Shown: positions 35,485-43,653, counted from the first letter of the stretch. The stretch is DNA of 64,000 bases from Microbacter sp. GSS18 (GCA_029319145.1 CP119753.1:2852001-2916000); one strand, 5' to 3'. Made by a program: numbers and translations. The notes: generated from the sequence alone by a model not told the origin.

Positions 35485-36306
35485 ATGGGCAAGAAGAAGA
35501 AGCACCACGGCGACACCGACGAGACCGCTCCGAAGAAGATGAAGCGCAAGGAGTACGAGAAGGAGCTCGAGCGCCTCCACGGAGAACTCGTGGCCATGCA
35601 GGAGTGGGTCAAGCACACCGGCGCGAAGGTCATGATCGTCTTCGAGGGTCGTGACACCGCCGGCAAGGGAGGCACGATCAAGGCGATCACCGAGCGGGTG
35701 AGCCCGCGCGTGTTCCGCGTGGTGGCCCTCCCGGCGCCGAACGACCGAGAGCGGTCGCAGATGTACTTCCAGCGCTACATGGCCCACTTCCCCGCGGGCG
35801 GCGAGGTCGTCATCTTCGACCGCAGCTGGTACAACCGAGCCGGCGTCGAGCCGGTGATGGGCTTCTGCACGCAGGAGGAGACCGACCGGTTCCTCGATCA
35901 GGTGCCGCTGGTCGAGAAGGCGATCGTCGACAACGGGATCATCCTCGTCAAGTACTGGCTCGAGGTGAGCCCCGAGGAGCAGACGCGGCGGCTCGAAGGG
36001 CGCATCGACGACCCGCGCAAGATCTGGAAGCTGTCGGCCATGGATCTGAAGTCCTACAGCCGCTGGTTCGACTACTCGCGTGCCCGCGATGCGATGTTCA
36101 AGGCGAGCGACACCAGCTGGGCGCCGTGGTTCATCGCGCGCACCGACGACAAGAAGCGCGGGCGGCTGAACGTCATCACCCACCTGCTGAGCCAGATCCC
36201 CTACGAGCCGATCGAGCGTGAGGAGCTCGAACTGCCCGAGCGTCAGGATTCCGGGGGCTACCGCGACCCGAACCTGCCGCTTCGCTACATCCCGACGCCA
36301 TACTGA
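35485..36306 (+). CDS. ppk2: Polyphosphate kinase 2 family protein
   Basis: 273 aa, single-domain PPK2. Walker A FEGRDTAGKGGTI, lid and Walker B VVIFDRSWYNRAGVE, and the family motifs WKLSAMDLKSYSRW and DTSWAPW. Such class I enzymes phosphorylate nucleoside diphosphates with polyphosphate or the reverse. Lysine-rich start MGKKKKHHGD. ATG 35485 follows GGGAGGAGG, with TAGAGT 18 nt upstream as -10. Confidence 0.93.
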   Translation: MGKKKKHHGDTDETAPKKMKRKEYEKELERLHGELVAMQEWVKHTGAKVMIVFEGRDTAGKGGTIKAITERVSPRVFRVVALPAPNDRERSQMYFQRYMAHFPAGGEVVIFDRSWYNRAGVEPVMGFCTQEETDRFLDQVPLVEKAIVDNGIILVKYWLEVSPEEQTRRLEGRIDDPRKIWKLSAMDLKSYSRWFDYSRARDAMFKASDTSWAPWFIARTDDKKRGRLNVITHLLSQIPYEPIEREELELPERQDSGGYRDPNLPLRYIPTPY

Positions 36307-36321
36307 GCGCCCGCATCCGCT

Positions 36322-36347
36322 CCTCCCCAGGCGGACGTCCGGGGAGG
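36322..36347 (+). terminator. Hairpin after ppk2
   Basis: CCTCCCC ... GGGGAGG, 7-bp arms with a 12-nt loop that itself holds the palindrome GGACGTCC; 16 nt after the stop. No T-run. Confidence 0.4.
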
Positions 36348-36434
36348 CCATGCACACGTGTGCCGACGCCGCCTGATCACCGGCTCACCCTGGCATCGTC
36401 ACCCCCGAGGGCTCACAATGGGAGGGTGCTGGAG

Positions 36435-36647
36435 ATGACCGAACCACAGGTGTGGACGATCATCGGCGTGTTCGCGGCAGCCATGTTCGGCATGATCACG
36501 ATCGTGTCGACGCTGTTCATCCAGGTCGTGCGCAGCGAATTCGGCGGCATGCGCAGCGAGTTCCGGCGACTCGAGGAGAAGGTCGACAACCTCGACCGCG
36601 ACGTCCAGGCACTCATGTGGCACACGTTCGGCATCGACCGCGGCTGA
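36435..36647 (+). CDS. Small single-helix membrane protein with coiled-coil tail
   Basis: 70 aa from ATG 36435 (GGGAGG 10 nt upstream; GTG 36426 is too close to that site). One N-terminal membrane helix (WTIIGVFAAAMFGMITIVSTLFIQVV) then a charged heptad-like stretch RSEFGGMRSEFRRLEEKVDNLDRDV. Function unknown; similar short proteins are common in Microbacteriaceae. Confidence 0.7.
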   Translation: MTEPQVWTIIGVFAAAMFGMITIVSTLFIQVVRSEFGGMRSEFRRLEEKVDNLDRDVQALMWHTFGIDRG

Positions 36648-36707
36648 GCGCGTCTCCGACGGCGGTGCGCCCCACCCCGCCGACACGGAGCCCTATGCTC
36701 GGCAGTG

Positions 36708-37922
36708 ATGAGCACCGTCAGTGTCGTCGTTCCGTCGCTGAACGACGCCCGGATGCTCGAAGGCTGCCTGGCCGATCTGGCATCGCAGACCCGCCCCGCC
36801 GACGAGGTGATCGTCGTCGACAACGGATCGACCGACGACACGCAGGCCGTCGCCGCGGCCCATGGCGCCGTCGCCGTGGTCGAGCCCGAACACGGTGTTC
36901 TCCGCGCGACGGCGCGCGGATTCGATGCCGCGAGCGGTGACGTCATCTGCCGGCTCGACGCCGACTCGAGACCCGCGTCCGATTGGGTCGAGCGCCTCGC
37001 AGACCGCTTCGACGCCGACCCGACGCTCGGCGCGCTCACCGGGACCGGCACGTTCTACGGCTGCGGACCGGTCGCACGGTTCCTCGGCGCGCATGTGTAC
37101 CTCGGCGGCTACTTCTGGTTCATGGGCATGATCATCGGGCGCACTCCGCTGTTCGGCTCGAACTTCGCCCTGCGGCGTGAGGCCTGGCGTGACGCGCGCG
37201 AGCGCATCCACCTCGACGATCCGCGCGCCCACGACGATCTCGACATCAGCTTCGTCCTCGACCCGGCCGTGGCGGTCGAGTACGACCCCGATCTTCACGT
37301 CGGGGTGTCGGCGCGCCCGTTCGAGAGCGTCGCCGGCATGCGGCGCCGCGCGGCCTGGGCGTTCCACGTCGTCGGCGTCAACTGGGCCGAGGTCAGCTGG
37401 CCGCGGCGCGTGGCCCTGGCCTCGAGGGCCCGACGGCTCCGCCGCGCCGCACGGCGGAGCACCCGCGAGTCAACCCCGGTCCTGCCGCTCGCGCCCTCAC
37501 CCGCGGGCGAGCGCGAGCATCGCGAGGGTGAGCTGATGCGGGGCCGTCTCGCAGGGGCTGTGCCCGGTGCGCAGTGCGACGAAGGGAGCGCCGAGGTGTT
37601 CGGCGAACTCCCGGTGGGCCTCGACGTGCCAGACGTCGCCGGTGCCGGTCGCGACCAGGACGGGGATCCCCGTCGCCCGAAGATCCGCGGCGACGTCGGG
37701 CGTGCGCTTCATGAGAGCGAGGATGTCGCCGACGCTCGATGGCCGGGTCAGGCCGAACCGCGCGGTGACGAAGGCGGCCCGGTCGTGCGGCGCGCGGTGG
37801 ACGTTCCACTTCAGGGCGGCGATGAACGGTCGCCCGAGCGCACGTCCGGGGACGAACGGACTGAGGGGCCCCAGGATCTTGAAGCCGCGCAGCGCCTGCC
37901 CCGCCAGCGGCGGCGCCGATAG
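36708..37922 (+). CDS. Family 2 glycosyltransferase, 3' end overruns the next gene
   Basis: GT2 domain over about residues 1-265: VSVVVPSLNDARMLEGCLADL, VDNGSTDDTQAV, CRLDADSRPASDW (metal-binding DAD/DxD), and FGSNFALRREAW. The frame then stays open for another 140 codons antisense to the alpha/beta hydrolase gene (37497-38405), giving a 404-aa protein whose tail looks like non-coding sequence. The true gene probably ended near 37490-37540; a shift by one base would give a stop at 37536. Start ATG 36708 or GTG 36705. Confidence 0.75.
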   Translation: MSTVSVVVPSLNDARMLEGCLADLASQTRPADEVIVVDNGSTDDTQAVAAAHGAVAVVEPEHGVLRATARGFDAASGDVICRLDADSRPASDWVERLADRFDADPTLGALTGTGTFYGCGPVARFLGAHVYLGGYFWFMGMIIGRTPLFGSNFALRREAWRDARERIHLDDPRAHDDLDISFVLDPAVAVEYDPDLHVGVSARPFESVAGMRRRAAWAFHVVGVNWAEVSWPRRVALASRARRLRRAARRSTRESTPVLPLAPSPAGEREHREGELMRGRLAGAVPGAQCDEGSAEVFGELPVGLDVPDVAGAGRDQDGDPRRPKIRGDVGRALHESEDVADARWPGQAEPRGDEGGPVVRRAVDVPLQGGDERSPERTSGDERTEGPQDLEAAQRLPRQRRRR

Positions 37923-38405
37923 CAGCGTGAGACTCGCGAAGAGATCGGGGCGTCGCACGGCGGCGACGGCGGCCACGGTCCCGGCGAACGAGTAACCCAG
38001 TACGTGCGCGGGCCCGCGCTGGGCGGCGAGCACGGTGACGAGATCGTCGACGAACAGCTCCAGGGTGTAGCGCGATCCGGGCGGGTCGAGGTTCTCGGGC
38101 CCGGCCGCGTGGGATTCGTACTGCCCGGCCATGTCGAAGGCCTCGACGTGAAAGCCCGCGGCGGCGAGCAGCGGCATCATCAGCACGAAGTCCTCTTTGG
38201 ACCCCGTCATGCCCGGCACCAGGACGACCCGCTCCCCCGCGGGCGACCCCATCGCGATGCGCGCGAGCCGGCCGCTCGGAACATCGACAACATCGGCCGT
38301 GGAGCCCGGCGGGTGGACGCTCCAGTCGATCGGGCTCAGCGCGGCGTCGCTTCGCGCCGCATCCGCCATCTCCGCCGAACTCGTGCCGCCCCAGAGCGTG
38401 CTCAC
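37497..38405 (-). CDS. Alpha/beta-hydrolase
   Basis: 302 aa. VVLVPGMTGSKEDF (oxyanion region), nucleophile GYSFAGT, Asp in ATGTGDVW and His in RTGHSPCE. Cytosolic, no signal. Probable esterase or C-C hydrolase of unknown substrate. GTG start with TAGGAT 6 nt upstream, a likely leaderless promoter. Confidence 0.85.
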   Translation of the reverse strand: MSTLWGGTSSAEMADAARSDAALSPIDWSVHPPGSTADVVDVPSGRLARIAMGSPAGERVVLVPGMTGSKEDFVLMMPLLAAAGFHVEAFDMAGQYESHAAGPENLDPPGSRYTLELFVDDLVTVLAAQRGPAHVLGYSFAGTVAAVAAVRRPDLFASLTLLSAPPLAGQALRGFKILGPLSPFVPGRALGRPFIAALKWNVHRAPHDRAAFVTARFGLTRPSSVGDILALMKRTPDVAADLRATGIPVLVATGTGDVWHVEAHREFAEHLGAPFVALRTGHSPCETAPHQLTLAMLALARG

Positions 38406-38411
38406 GTCCGC

Positions 38412-38417
38412 ATCCTA
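38412..38417 (-). promoter_or_regulatory. -10 box of leaderless promoter, alpha/beta hydrolase
   Basis: TAGGAT on the minus strand 6 nt before GTG 38405; it overlaps the last codons of the upstream methyltransferase gene. Confidence 0.4.
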
Positions 38418-39059
38418 CGGCGCAGGCGCCTCCGCCCACCGGCGACACCACTCGTACATGACGACCGCGCCGGCGGCGCTGGCGTTGATCGAGCGCGTCG
38501 AGCCGTACTGCGTGATCGCGACCACGGCGGATGCCGCGGCGAGCGCCTCCGGCGAGAGTCCTGGGCCCTCCTGGCCGAACAGGAGCACGCAGCGCTCCGG
38601 GACGTCGGCGCGATCCAGCGGCACCGCCCCCTCGACGTTGTCGATGGCGAGGATCGACAGGCCCTCGGCATCCGCCCAGACCCGGAAGGCGGCGACGTCC
38701 TCGTGATGGCGCACGTGCTGGTAGCGGTCGGTGACCATGGCTCCGCGCCGGTTCCACCGGCGCCGCCCGATGATGTGCACCTCGGCGGCGGCGAACGCGT
38801 TGGCGCTGCGCACGATCGAGCCGATGTTCATGTCGTGCTGCCAGTTCTCGATCGCGACGTGGAAGCCGTGCCGGCGCGTGTCGAGATCCGCGACGATCGC
38901 GTCCATCGTCCAGTACCGGTACCGGTCGACGACGTTGCGGCGGTCGCCGTCCGCCAGCAGCTCGCGGTCGTAGCGGGGATCCTCCGGCCATGCGTCGGGT
39001 CCGCCGGGCCACGGTCCCACGCCGTGGGGCAGCGTCGGCTCGGGCTGCTCGTCGCTCAC
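38415..39059 (-). CDS. TrmH/SpoU-family RNA 2'-O-methyltransferase
   Basis: 214 aa. SPOUT motifs in order: NIGSIVRSANAFAAAEVHIIG, LLFGQEGPGLSPEAL, and QYGSTRSINASAAGAVVMYEW, the knotted SAM site. An N-terminal 50-residue extension rich in Pro/Asp precedes the domain. GTG start 39059 with TACGGT 6 nt upstream and no ribosome site. Target RNA unknown. Confidence 0.9.
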   Translation of the reverse strand: MSDEQPEPTLPHGVGPWPGGPDAWPEDPRYDRELLADGDRRNVVDRYRYWTMDAIVADLDTRRHGFHVAIENWQHDMNIGSIVRSANAFAAAEVHIIGRRRWNRRGAMVTDRYQHVRHHEDVAAFRVWADAEGLSILAIDNVEGAVPLDRADVPERCVLLFGQEGPGLSPEALAAASAVVAITQYGSTRSINASAAGAVVMYEWCRRWAEAPAP

Positions 39060-39065
39060 CCCGCC

Positions 39066-39071
39066 ACCGTA
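39066..39071 (-). promoter_or_regulatory. -10 box of leaderless promoter, TrmH-type gene
   Basis: TACGGT on the minus strand, 6 nt before GTG 39059. Confidence 0.4.
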
Positions 39072-39227
39072 GCCCGCCGCGGCGCGCTCGTGGCGGCATG
39101 AAGGTGGCTGTGGGTGCTGCATCCGCCCTTGCGAGGTCGCACCTCCTGCCACCATTCTGCGGTGTCCACGCCGGACCCCGGGCGAAAGTGGCAGAAGCTG
39201 CGGCATCGTCACGCGCGAGGCCGCCGT

Positions 39228-39575
39228 CTCGGTTGGCGCCATCGGCCGCAGGCAAGCGCGCACGCGGCAGCCAGCGCCAACCCAACCGGATGCCTCGGCC
39301 CTCGGTTGGCGCGATCGGCCGCAGGCCAGCGCACACGCGGCAGCCACCGCCAACCCAACCGGATGCCTCGGCCCTCGGTTGGCGCGATCGGCCGCAGGCC
39401 AGCGCGCACGCGGCAGCCACCGCCAACCCAACGCGGATGCCTCAGCCGACGGTTGGCTCAGATGGTCGCAGGCAGGCGCACACGCGGCAGCCAGAGCCAA
39501 CCCAACCGGATGCCTCGGCCCTCGGTTGGCACAGATGGTCGCTTCCTGGCCGTAGCGCGACCATCTGCGCCAACC
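39228..39575. repeat. Tandem array of 73-bp palindromic units (about 4.7 copies)
   Basis: Units begin near 39228, 39301, 39374, 39448 and 39521; spacing is 73, 73, 74, 73 bp. Each unit has arms GGTTGGC and GCCAACC at its two sides and therefore folds as a hairpin; the linker carries GGATGCCTCGGCC. Units 2 and 3 are almost identical, units 1 and 4 differ by several bases, and the last is truncated but has the best stem, GGTTGGCACAGATGGTCGC against GCGACCATCTGCGCCAACC. Looks like an amplified REP-type element rather than a coding or CRISPR repeat. Confidence 0.85.
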
Positions 39576-39600
39576 TGTCCGCGACGTGCGGGCATCACCC

Positions 39601-39667
39601 GCTCGCGCCGAACCGTGCACGACGGGACGGCATGACCGGCTCGCGCCGAACCGGTGCACGACGGGAC
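39601..39667. repeat. Pair of direct repeats
   Basis: CTCGCGCCGAACC(G)GTGCACGACGG occurs twice (from 39602 and from 39640), about 27 bp each, the copies 38 bp apart and differing by one inserted G. Confidence 0.7.
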
Positions 39668-39675
39668 CTCCGACC

Positions 39676-39691
39676 TTTCGGCTCACCGAAA
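39676..39691. promoter_or_regulatory. Upstream MntR-type dyad
   Basis: TTTCGG-CTCA-CCGAAA, 6-bp arms identical to those of the dyad over the mntH start. It lies in the expected -35 region of the mntH promoter. Confidence 0.55.
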
Positions 39692-39699
39692 TATCGGAG

Positions 39700-39705
39700 T
39701 AGGGT
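39700..39705 (+). promoter_or_regulatory. -10 box of leaderless promoter, mntH
   Basis: TAGGGT, 6 nt before ATG 39712. The transcript start should fall on or next to the ATG, inside the operator dyad. Confidence 0.45.
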
Positions 39706-39720
39706 TTCGGCATGCCGAAA
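39705..39720. promoter_or_regulatory. Perfect 16-bp operator dyad over the mntH start codon
   Basis: TTTCGGCATGCCGAAA is a perfect palindrome containing the ATG. A second copy of its arms is at 39676. With a DtxR/MntR-type regulator encoded just after mntH, these are the probable manganese-responsive operator sites. Confidence 0.65.
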
Positions 39721-41139
39721 CCTCCGGACGGCCTCCGAACCCCCGCCGATGCGCCGACCGGCGTAGCGTCCGCCCCCACGGGACCGCGCCGACGCGCGCC
39801 CTCGGGGCCGCGTCTGGCGTGGCTGATCGGCCCGGCGCTGGTCGCGGGCGTCGCCTATCTCGACCCCGGGAACGTCGCCAGCAACATGACCGCGGGCGCC
39901 CGCTACGGCTACCTGCTGGTGTGGGTCGTCGTGCTCGGCAACGTCATGGCGTGGCTCATCCAGTACCTGTCGGCGAAGCTCGGCATCGTCACCGGCGAGA
40001 GCCTGCCCGAGATCCTCGGCCGCCGCATGGGCAGCCGCTGGGGCCGCCGCGCCTACTGGGTGCAGGCCGAACTCGTGGCCATGGCGACCGACATCGCCGA
40101 GGTCATCGGCGGCGCCGTCGCGCTGTGGCTGCTGTTCGACATCCCGCTGCTGTGGGGCGGCGCGATCACGGGCGCCGTGTCGATCGTCCTGCTGCTGGTG
40201 CAGTCGCGCCGGGGCCCCCGCACCTTCGAGTTCGTCGTCATCGGCATGGTGGCCATCATCGCGATCGGGTTCACGTTCGGCGTGTTCCTCGCCCCGCCCG
40301 ACCCCGTCGGGGTCGCCGCCGGCCTGATCCCACGCTTCGAGGGAGCCGACTCGGTGCTGCTGGCCGCCTCGATCCTGGGCGCCACGATCATGCCGCACGC
40401 GATCTACGCCCACAGCGCCCTGAGCCGAGACCGCTTCGCACCCGACGCGAAGGGCGGCACACCCTCATCCTCCGCCGCGACCGATGCCGCCGGGCACTCG
40501 CACGCCGGTGCCGGCCACGAGGCTCCCGGAGACCCCGGCCCCGGCGCGCGCATCGCCGCTCCGCTCGACACGCTGCGCGGCATCACGACGACGCGCCTGC
40601 TGCGCGCGACCAAGTGGGACGTGACGATCGCGATGCTGATCGCCGGCACCGTCAATCTCGCGATCCTGCTGCTGGCCGCGGCGAATCTCGCCGGCGTCCC
40701 CGGCACCGACTCCCTCGAGGGGGCGTACGCGGCGCTGTACGCCGGGCTCGGCCCGATCGTTGCGACCCTGTTCGCGGTGGGCCTGCTCGCGAGCGGCCTC
40801 GCCAGCACGTCGGTCGGCGCCTATGCCGGCGCCGAGATCATGCACGGCCTGCTGCACGTCCGCGTGCCACTGCTGGCCCGGCGACTGGTGACCCTCGCGC
40901 CCGCGCTGATCATCCTCGGCATCGGCTTCGACCCGACCCTCGCGCTCGTGCTCAGCCAGGTCGTGCTGTCGTTCGGCATCCCGTTCGCACTCGTCCCCCT
41001 GGTGGCGCTCACCGCGAAGAAGGACGTGCTCGGCGCCCATCGCAACCGTGTCACCACGACGATCGCCGGCATCGCGGCATCCGTTTTCCTCATCGCCCTG
41101 AACGTGATCCTGCTGTGGCTGGTCTTCACGGGGGCGTGA
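39712..41139 (+). CDS. mntH: Nramp-family manganese transporter
   Basis: 475 aa, eleven or so membrane helices. DPGN in helix 1 (LDPGNVASNMTAGARYGY) and MPHAIYAHS in helix 6 form the metal site. A hydrophilic loop of about 45 residues after helix 6 carries HSHAGAGHE, a His-rich stretch absent from typical MntH. Proton-coupled Mn(II) uptake. The start is fixed by the TANNNT box and the dyad; mntR follows after 26 nt. Confidence 0.93.
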   Translation: MPKPPDGLRTPADAPTGVASAPTGPRRRAPSGPRLAWLIGPALVAGVAYLDPGNVASNMTAGARYGYLLVWVVVLGNVMAWLIQYLSAKLGIVTGESLPEILGRRMGSRWGRRAYWVQAELVAMATDIAEVIGGAVALWLLFDIPLLWGGAITGAVSIVLLLVQSRRGPRTFEFVVIGMVAIIAIGFTFGVFLAPPDPVGVAAGLIPRFEGADSVLLAASILGATIMPHAIYAHSALSRDRFAPDAKGGTPSSSAATDAAGHSHAGAGHEAPGDPGPGARIAAPLDTLRGITTTRLLRATKWDVTIAMLIAGTVNLAILLLAAANLAGVPGTDSLEGAYAALYAGLGPIVATLFAVGLLASGLASTSVGAYAGAEIMHGLLHVRVPLLARRLVTLAPALIILGIGFDPTLALVLSQVVLSFGIPFALVPLVALTAKKDVLGAHRNRVTTTIAGIAASVFLIALNVILLWLVFTGA

Positions 41140-41153
41140 CGGGCGTCGGCCGG

Positions 41154-41159
41154 TACCCT
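41154..41159 (+). promoter_or_regulatory. -10 box of leaderless promoter, mntR
   Basis: TACCCT, 6 nt before GTG 41166. No MntR-type dyad overlaps it, so mntR may be read constitutively as well as from mntH. Confidence 0.4.
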
Positions 41160-41165
41160 GAAGCG

Positions 41166-41801
41166 GTGGCATCCCCCGCCGTGGACGACTACCTCAAGAC
41201 GATCTACCACCACACCGAGTGGCAGGACGATCCGATCACGCCGTCGCAGCTCGCGACGACGCTCGGTCTCGCGCCCTCGAGCGTGACCGAGATGGTGCGC
41301 AAGCTCGCGGCCCAGGGCCTGGTGTCGCACCGCCCGTACGGTCCGATCTCGCTGACGGATGCCGGCCGCCGCCGAGCCGCGGCGACGTGCCGCCGTCACC
41401 GCCTGATCGAGACGTGGCTGGTGCGCGAGTTCGGCTACGCGTGGGACGAGGTGCACGACGAGGCCGAGATCCTCGAGCACGCCATCAGCGACCGCCTGCT
41501 GGAGGGCATCGACGCGCGCCTCGGCCGCCCTCGCTTCGACCCGCACGGCGACGCCATCCCCGACGCCGACGGGAACGTCGACCGCGAGCCGTTCATCCTG
41601 CTCGCCGATGCCGGGCCCGGCCACACCGGTCGCGTCCTGCGCGTGAGCGATCGCGACCCCGAGCTGCTGCGGGCGATCGAGAGCGCGGGAGTGGAGGTCG
41701 GCGCGGAGGTGACGGTGACGGATGCCGCCACGATCCGCGTCGGCGGCGCACCGGTCCCCCTTCCCATGGGCGCGACCGATGCGCTGTGGCTCACCGCGTG
41801 A
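41166..41801 (+). CDS. mntR: DtxR/MntR-family metal-dependent regulator
   Basis: 211 aa. N-terminal winged helix (DDYLKTIYHHTEWQDDPITPSQLATTLGLAPSSVTEMVRKLAAQGLVSH), dimerisation/metal domain (HRLIETWLVREFGYAWDEVHDEAEILEHAIS, with the family His and Glu ligands), and a C-terminal SH3-like FeoA domain (about 140-211). Represses mntH when manganese is plentiful, by family knowledge and the adjacent dyads. Confidence 0.9.
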   Translation: MASPAVDDYLKTIYHHTEWQDDPITPSQLATTLGLAPSSVTEMVRKLAAQGLVSHRPYGPISLTDAGRRRAAATCRRHRLIETWLVREFGYAWDEVHDEAEILEHAISDRLLEGIDARLGRPRFDPHGDAIPDADGNVDREPFILLADAGPGHTGRVLRVSDRDPELLRAIESAGVEVGAEVTVTDAATIRVGGAPVPLPMGATDALWLTA

Positions 41802-41807
41802 GGACGC

Positions 41808-42767
41808 TCAGCGCCTGACCTTGACGGCCTTGCCGAACGGCCAGTGCACGCCGGTGGTGTCCTCGCACACGTGCCACAGCCGGTCGGCGACCTCGGGGTC
41901 GCGCGTGAGCCGGTCGGCCGCCTGCGGGTGCGGCGCGCCGTGCACGCGGAACCGCGGCCCCCACATCTGCCCGCCTTCGACATCCGCCCCGACCAGGGCG
42001 TGCACCAGCACACGCGCACCGGACTCCTTCGAATGCGACATCGGCGCCTGCAGGTTGTCGACGAAGCGCTTGCCCCGGCTCGGCTGGTTCACTCCGTGGA
42101 TGCCGACGGTGCGGCCGCCGATGGCGTAGCCGGGATGCGCCACGACGCTCGTGACGTCGACGTTCGCCTCGCGCAGACGCCGGTCGGCTTCGAACGCGAG
42201 CGCGGTGGTGGCGACCTTGGACTGCACGTAAGCCCGCCAGCCGGTGTAGCCCTCCGTCAGCTCGGGGTCGACGGGTTCGTAGTGCGACAGCGACGTCGAC
42301 ATGCTGCCGAGCCACACCATGCGGCCGCCCGCGCGCGCCAGCGACAGCAGCAGCGTTCCGGCGAGCGCGTAGTGCCCGAGGACGTTCGTGGCGAAGACGA
42401 GCTCATGCCCGTCCACCGTCGTCATGCGCTCCTTGGGCGGATGCACGATGCCGGCGTTCAGCAGCAGGCCCGCCAGCGGCGTGCGCGCGCCCACCGTCGC
42501 GGCGGCGGCGCGCACCGACCCGAGGTTGGCGGTGTCGAGGATCATCGTCTGCACCTGGGCCGAATCGGCATCCGGGATGCGTCGGTGCAGCGCAGCGCGC
42601 GCCGAGGCGAGCCGGTTCGGGTTGCGCCCGGTCATGATGACGGTCGCGCCGCGGCGGACCAGCTGCTCGCTCGCGAAGTAGCCGAGACCCGCGTTCGCTC
42701 CGGTGATGAGGTAGGTGCGCCCGGACAGACTCGTCGCCTCCTCGGGGTGTCGGTCCTCGCTCGCCAC
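41808..42767 (-). CDS. Short-chain dehydrogenase/reductase
   Basis: 319 aa. Rossmann TGANAGLGYFASEQL (TGxxxGxG), NAG in LLLNAGIV, and catalytic YVQSK preceded by the Ser in LGSMSTS. Resembles the protochlorophyllide reductase/retinol-dehydrogenase-like SDRs. GTG 42767 with TAATGT 7 nt upstream. Its 3' end is 6 nt from mntR, converging. Substrate unknown. Confidence 0.88.
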   Translation of the reverse strand: MASEDRHPEEATSLSGRTYLITGANAGLGYFASEQLVRRGATVIMTGRNPNRLASARAALHRRIPDADSAQVQTMILDTANLGSVRAAAATVGARTPLAGLLLNAGIVHPPKERMTTVDGHELVFATNVLGHYALAGTLLLSLARAGGRMVWLGSMSTSLSHYEPVDPELTEGYTGWRAYVQSKVATTALAFEADRRLREANVDVTSVVAHPGYAIGGRTVGIHGVNQPSRGKRFVDNLQAPMSHSKESGARVLVHALVGADVEGGQMWGPRFRVHGAPHPQAADRLTRDPEVADRLWHVCEDTTGVHWPFGKAVKVRR

Positions 42768-42774
42768 GATGCCG

Positions 42775-42780
42775 ACATTA
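42775..42780 (-). promoter_or_regulatory. -10 box of leaderless promoter, SDR gene
   Basis: TAATGT on the minus strand, 7 nt before GTG 42767. A dyad GTCAC-ACAG-GTGAC (42793-42806) lies between this and the divergent HAD promoter. Confidence 0.4.
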
Positions 42781-42830
42781 CGCCCCGCATGTGTCACACA
42801 GGTGACGAACCGCGATGGAGCCGCTGACCG

Positions 42831-42836
42831 TAGGCT
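42831..42836 (+). promoter_or_regulatory. -10 box of leaderless promoter, NagD-like gene
   Basis: TAGGCT, 7 nt before ATG 42844; no Shine-Dalgarno. Confidence 0.5.
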
Positions 42837-42843
42837 GAGGTCC

Positions 42844-43653
42844 ATGCGCACGCGTTCCGACATCGAGTGCTGGCTCACCGATATGGACGGCGTGCTCGTC
42901 CACGAGAACACCCCGATTCCGGGAGCCGCAGACCTGCTGGAGCACTGGCGCTTCACCGGCACGCCGTTCCTGGTGCTCACGAACAACTCGATCTTCACGC
43001 CGCGAGATCTGAGCGCGCGGCTGAAGGCATCCGGTCTCGTCGTCCCCGAGGACTCGATCTGGACCTCAGCACTGGCGACGGCGCAGTTCCTCGCATCGCA
43101 GCTCCCGGGCGGCTCGGCGTTCGTCATCGGCGAGGCGGGGCTCACCACGGCTCTGCACGAGGCCGGCTTCGTCCTGACCGAGACCGACCCCGACTACGTC
43201 GTGGTCGGCGAGACCCGCAACTACTCGTTCGAGGCGATCACGAAGGCGATCCGGTTCATCCGCGGCGGCGCGCGGTTCATCGCCACCAACCCCGACGCGA
43301 CGGGCCCGTCGACCGAGGGCGTGCTGCCGGCGACGGGCGCGATCTCGGCGCTCATCACGAAGGCCACCGATCAGGCCCCGTACGTCGTCGGCAAGCCGAA
43401 CCCGATGATGTTCCGCTCGGCGCTGAACCGCATCGGCGCGCATTCCGAGACCACGGGAATGATCGGCGACCGTATGGACACCGATGTCGTCGCCGGCATC
43501 GAGGCGGGCCTCCACACCGTGCTCGTCCTGACCGGCATCAGCGAGGACGGCGACGTCGGGCGGTTCCCCTTCCGTCCCGACGAGGTACTCGGCTCGGTGG
43601 CCGAGCTGCTTCCCGACGAGCCGGTCGAGTCCGAGATGCCCGAGGGTCTCTAG
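42844..43653 (+). CDS. NagD-type HAD phosphatase (subfamily IIA)
   Basis: 269 aa. Motif I DMDGVLVHENTPIPGA, motif II VLTNNS, motif III K in VGKPNPMMF and motif IV MIGDRMDTDVVAG. Hydrolyses small sugar- or nucleotide-phosphates by family; true substrate open. Three nt before the next gene. Confidence 0.9.
   Translation: MRTRSDIECWLTDMDGVLVHENTPIPGAADLLEHWRFTGTPFLVLTNNSIFTPRDLSARLKASGLVVPEDSIWTSALATAQFLASQLPGGSAFVIGEAGLTTALHEAGFVLTETDPDYVVVGETRNYSFEAITKAIRFIRGGARFIATNPDATGPSTEGVLPATGAISALITKATDQAPYVVGKPNPMMFRSALNRIGAHSETTGMIGDRMDTDVVAGIEAGLHTVLVLTGISEDGDVGRFPFRPDEVLGSVAELLPDEPVESEMPEGL

Larger units (their letters stand above)
39060..39711. other. 652-bp non-coding region before mntH
   Basis: No believable gene in any frame: the long open frames through it are made by the repeats. 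From left to right it holds the methyltransferase promoter, about 150 bp of unremarkable GC-rich sequence, a 73-bp tandem repeat array (39228-39575), a pair of direct repeats (39601-39667), and the MntR-type dyads and promoter of mntH. Confidence 0.8.

Noticed and set aside
39228..39575. Array considered as CRISPR
   Set aside because: Whole 73-bp units repeat, there are no unique spacers, and no cas genes are nearby.
39114..39766. Open frames through the repeat region, giving repetitive Arg/Gln/Pro proteins
   Set aside because: They arise from the 73-bp repeat, occur on both strands, and have no known domain or ribosome site.
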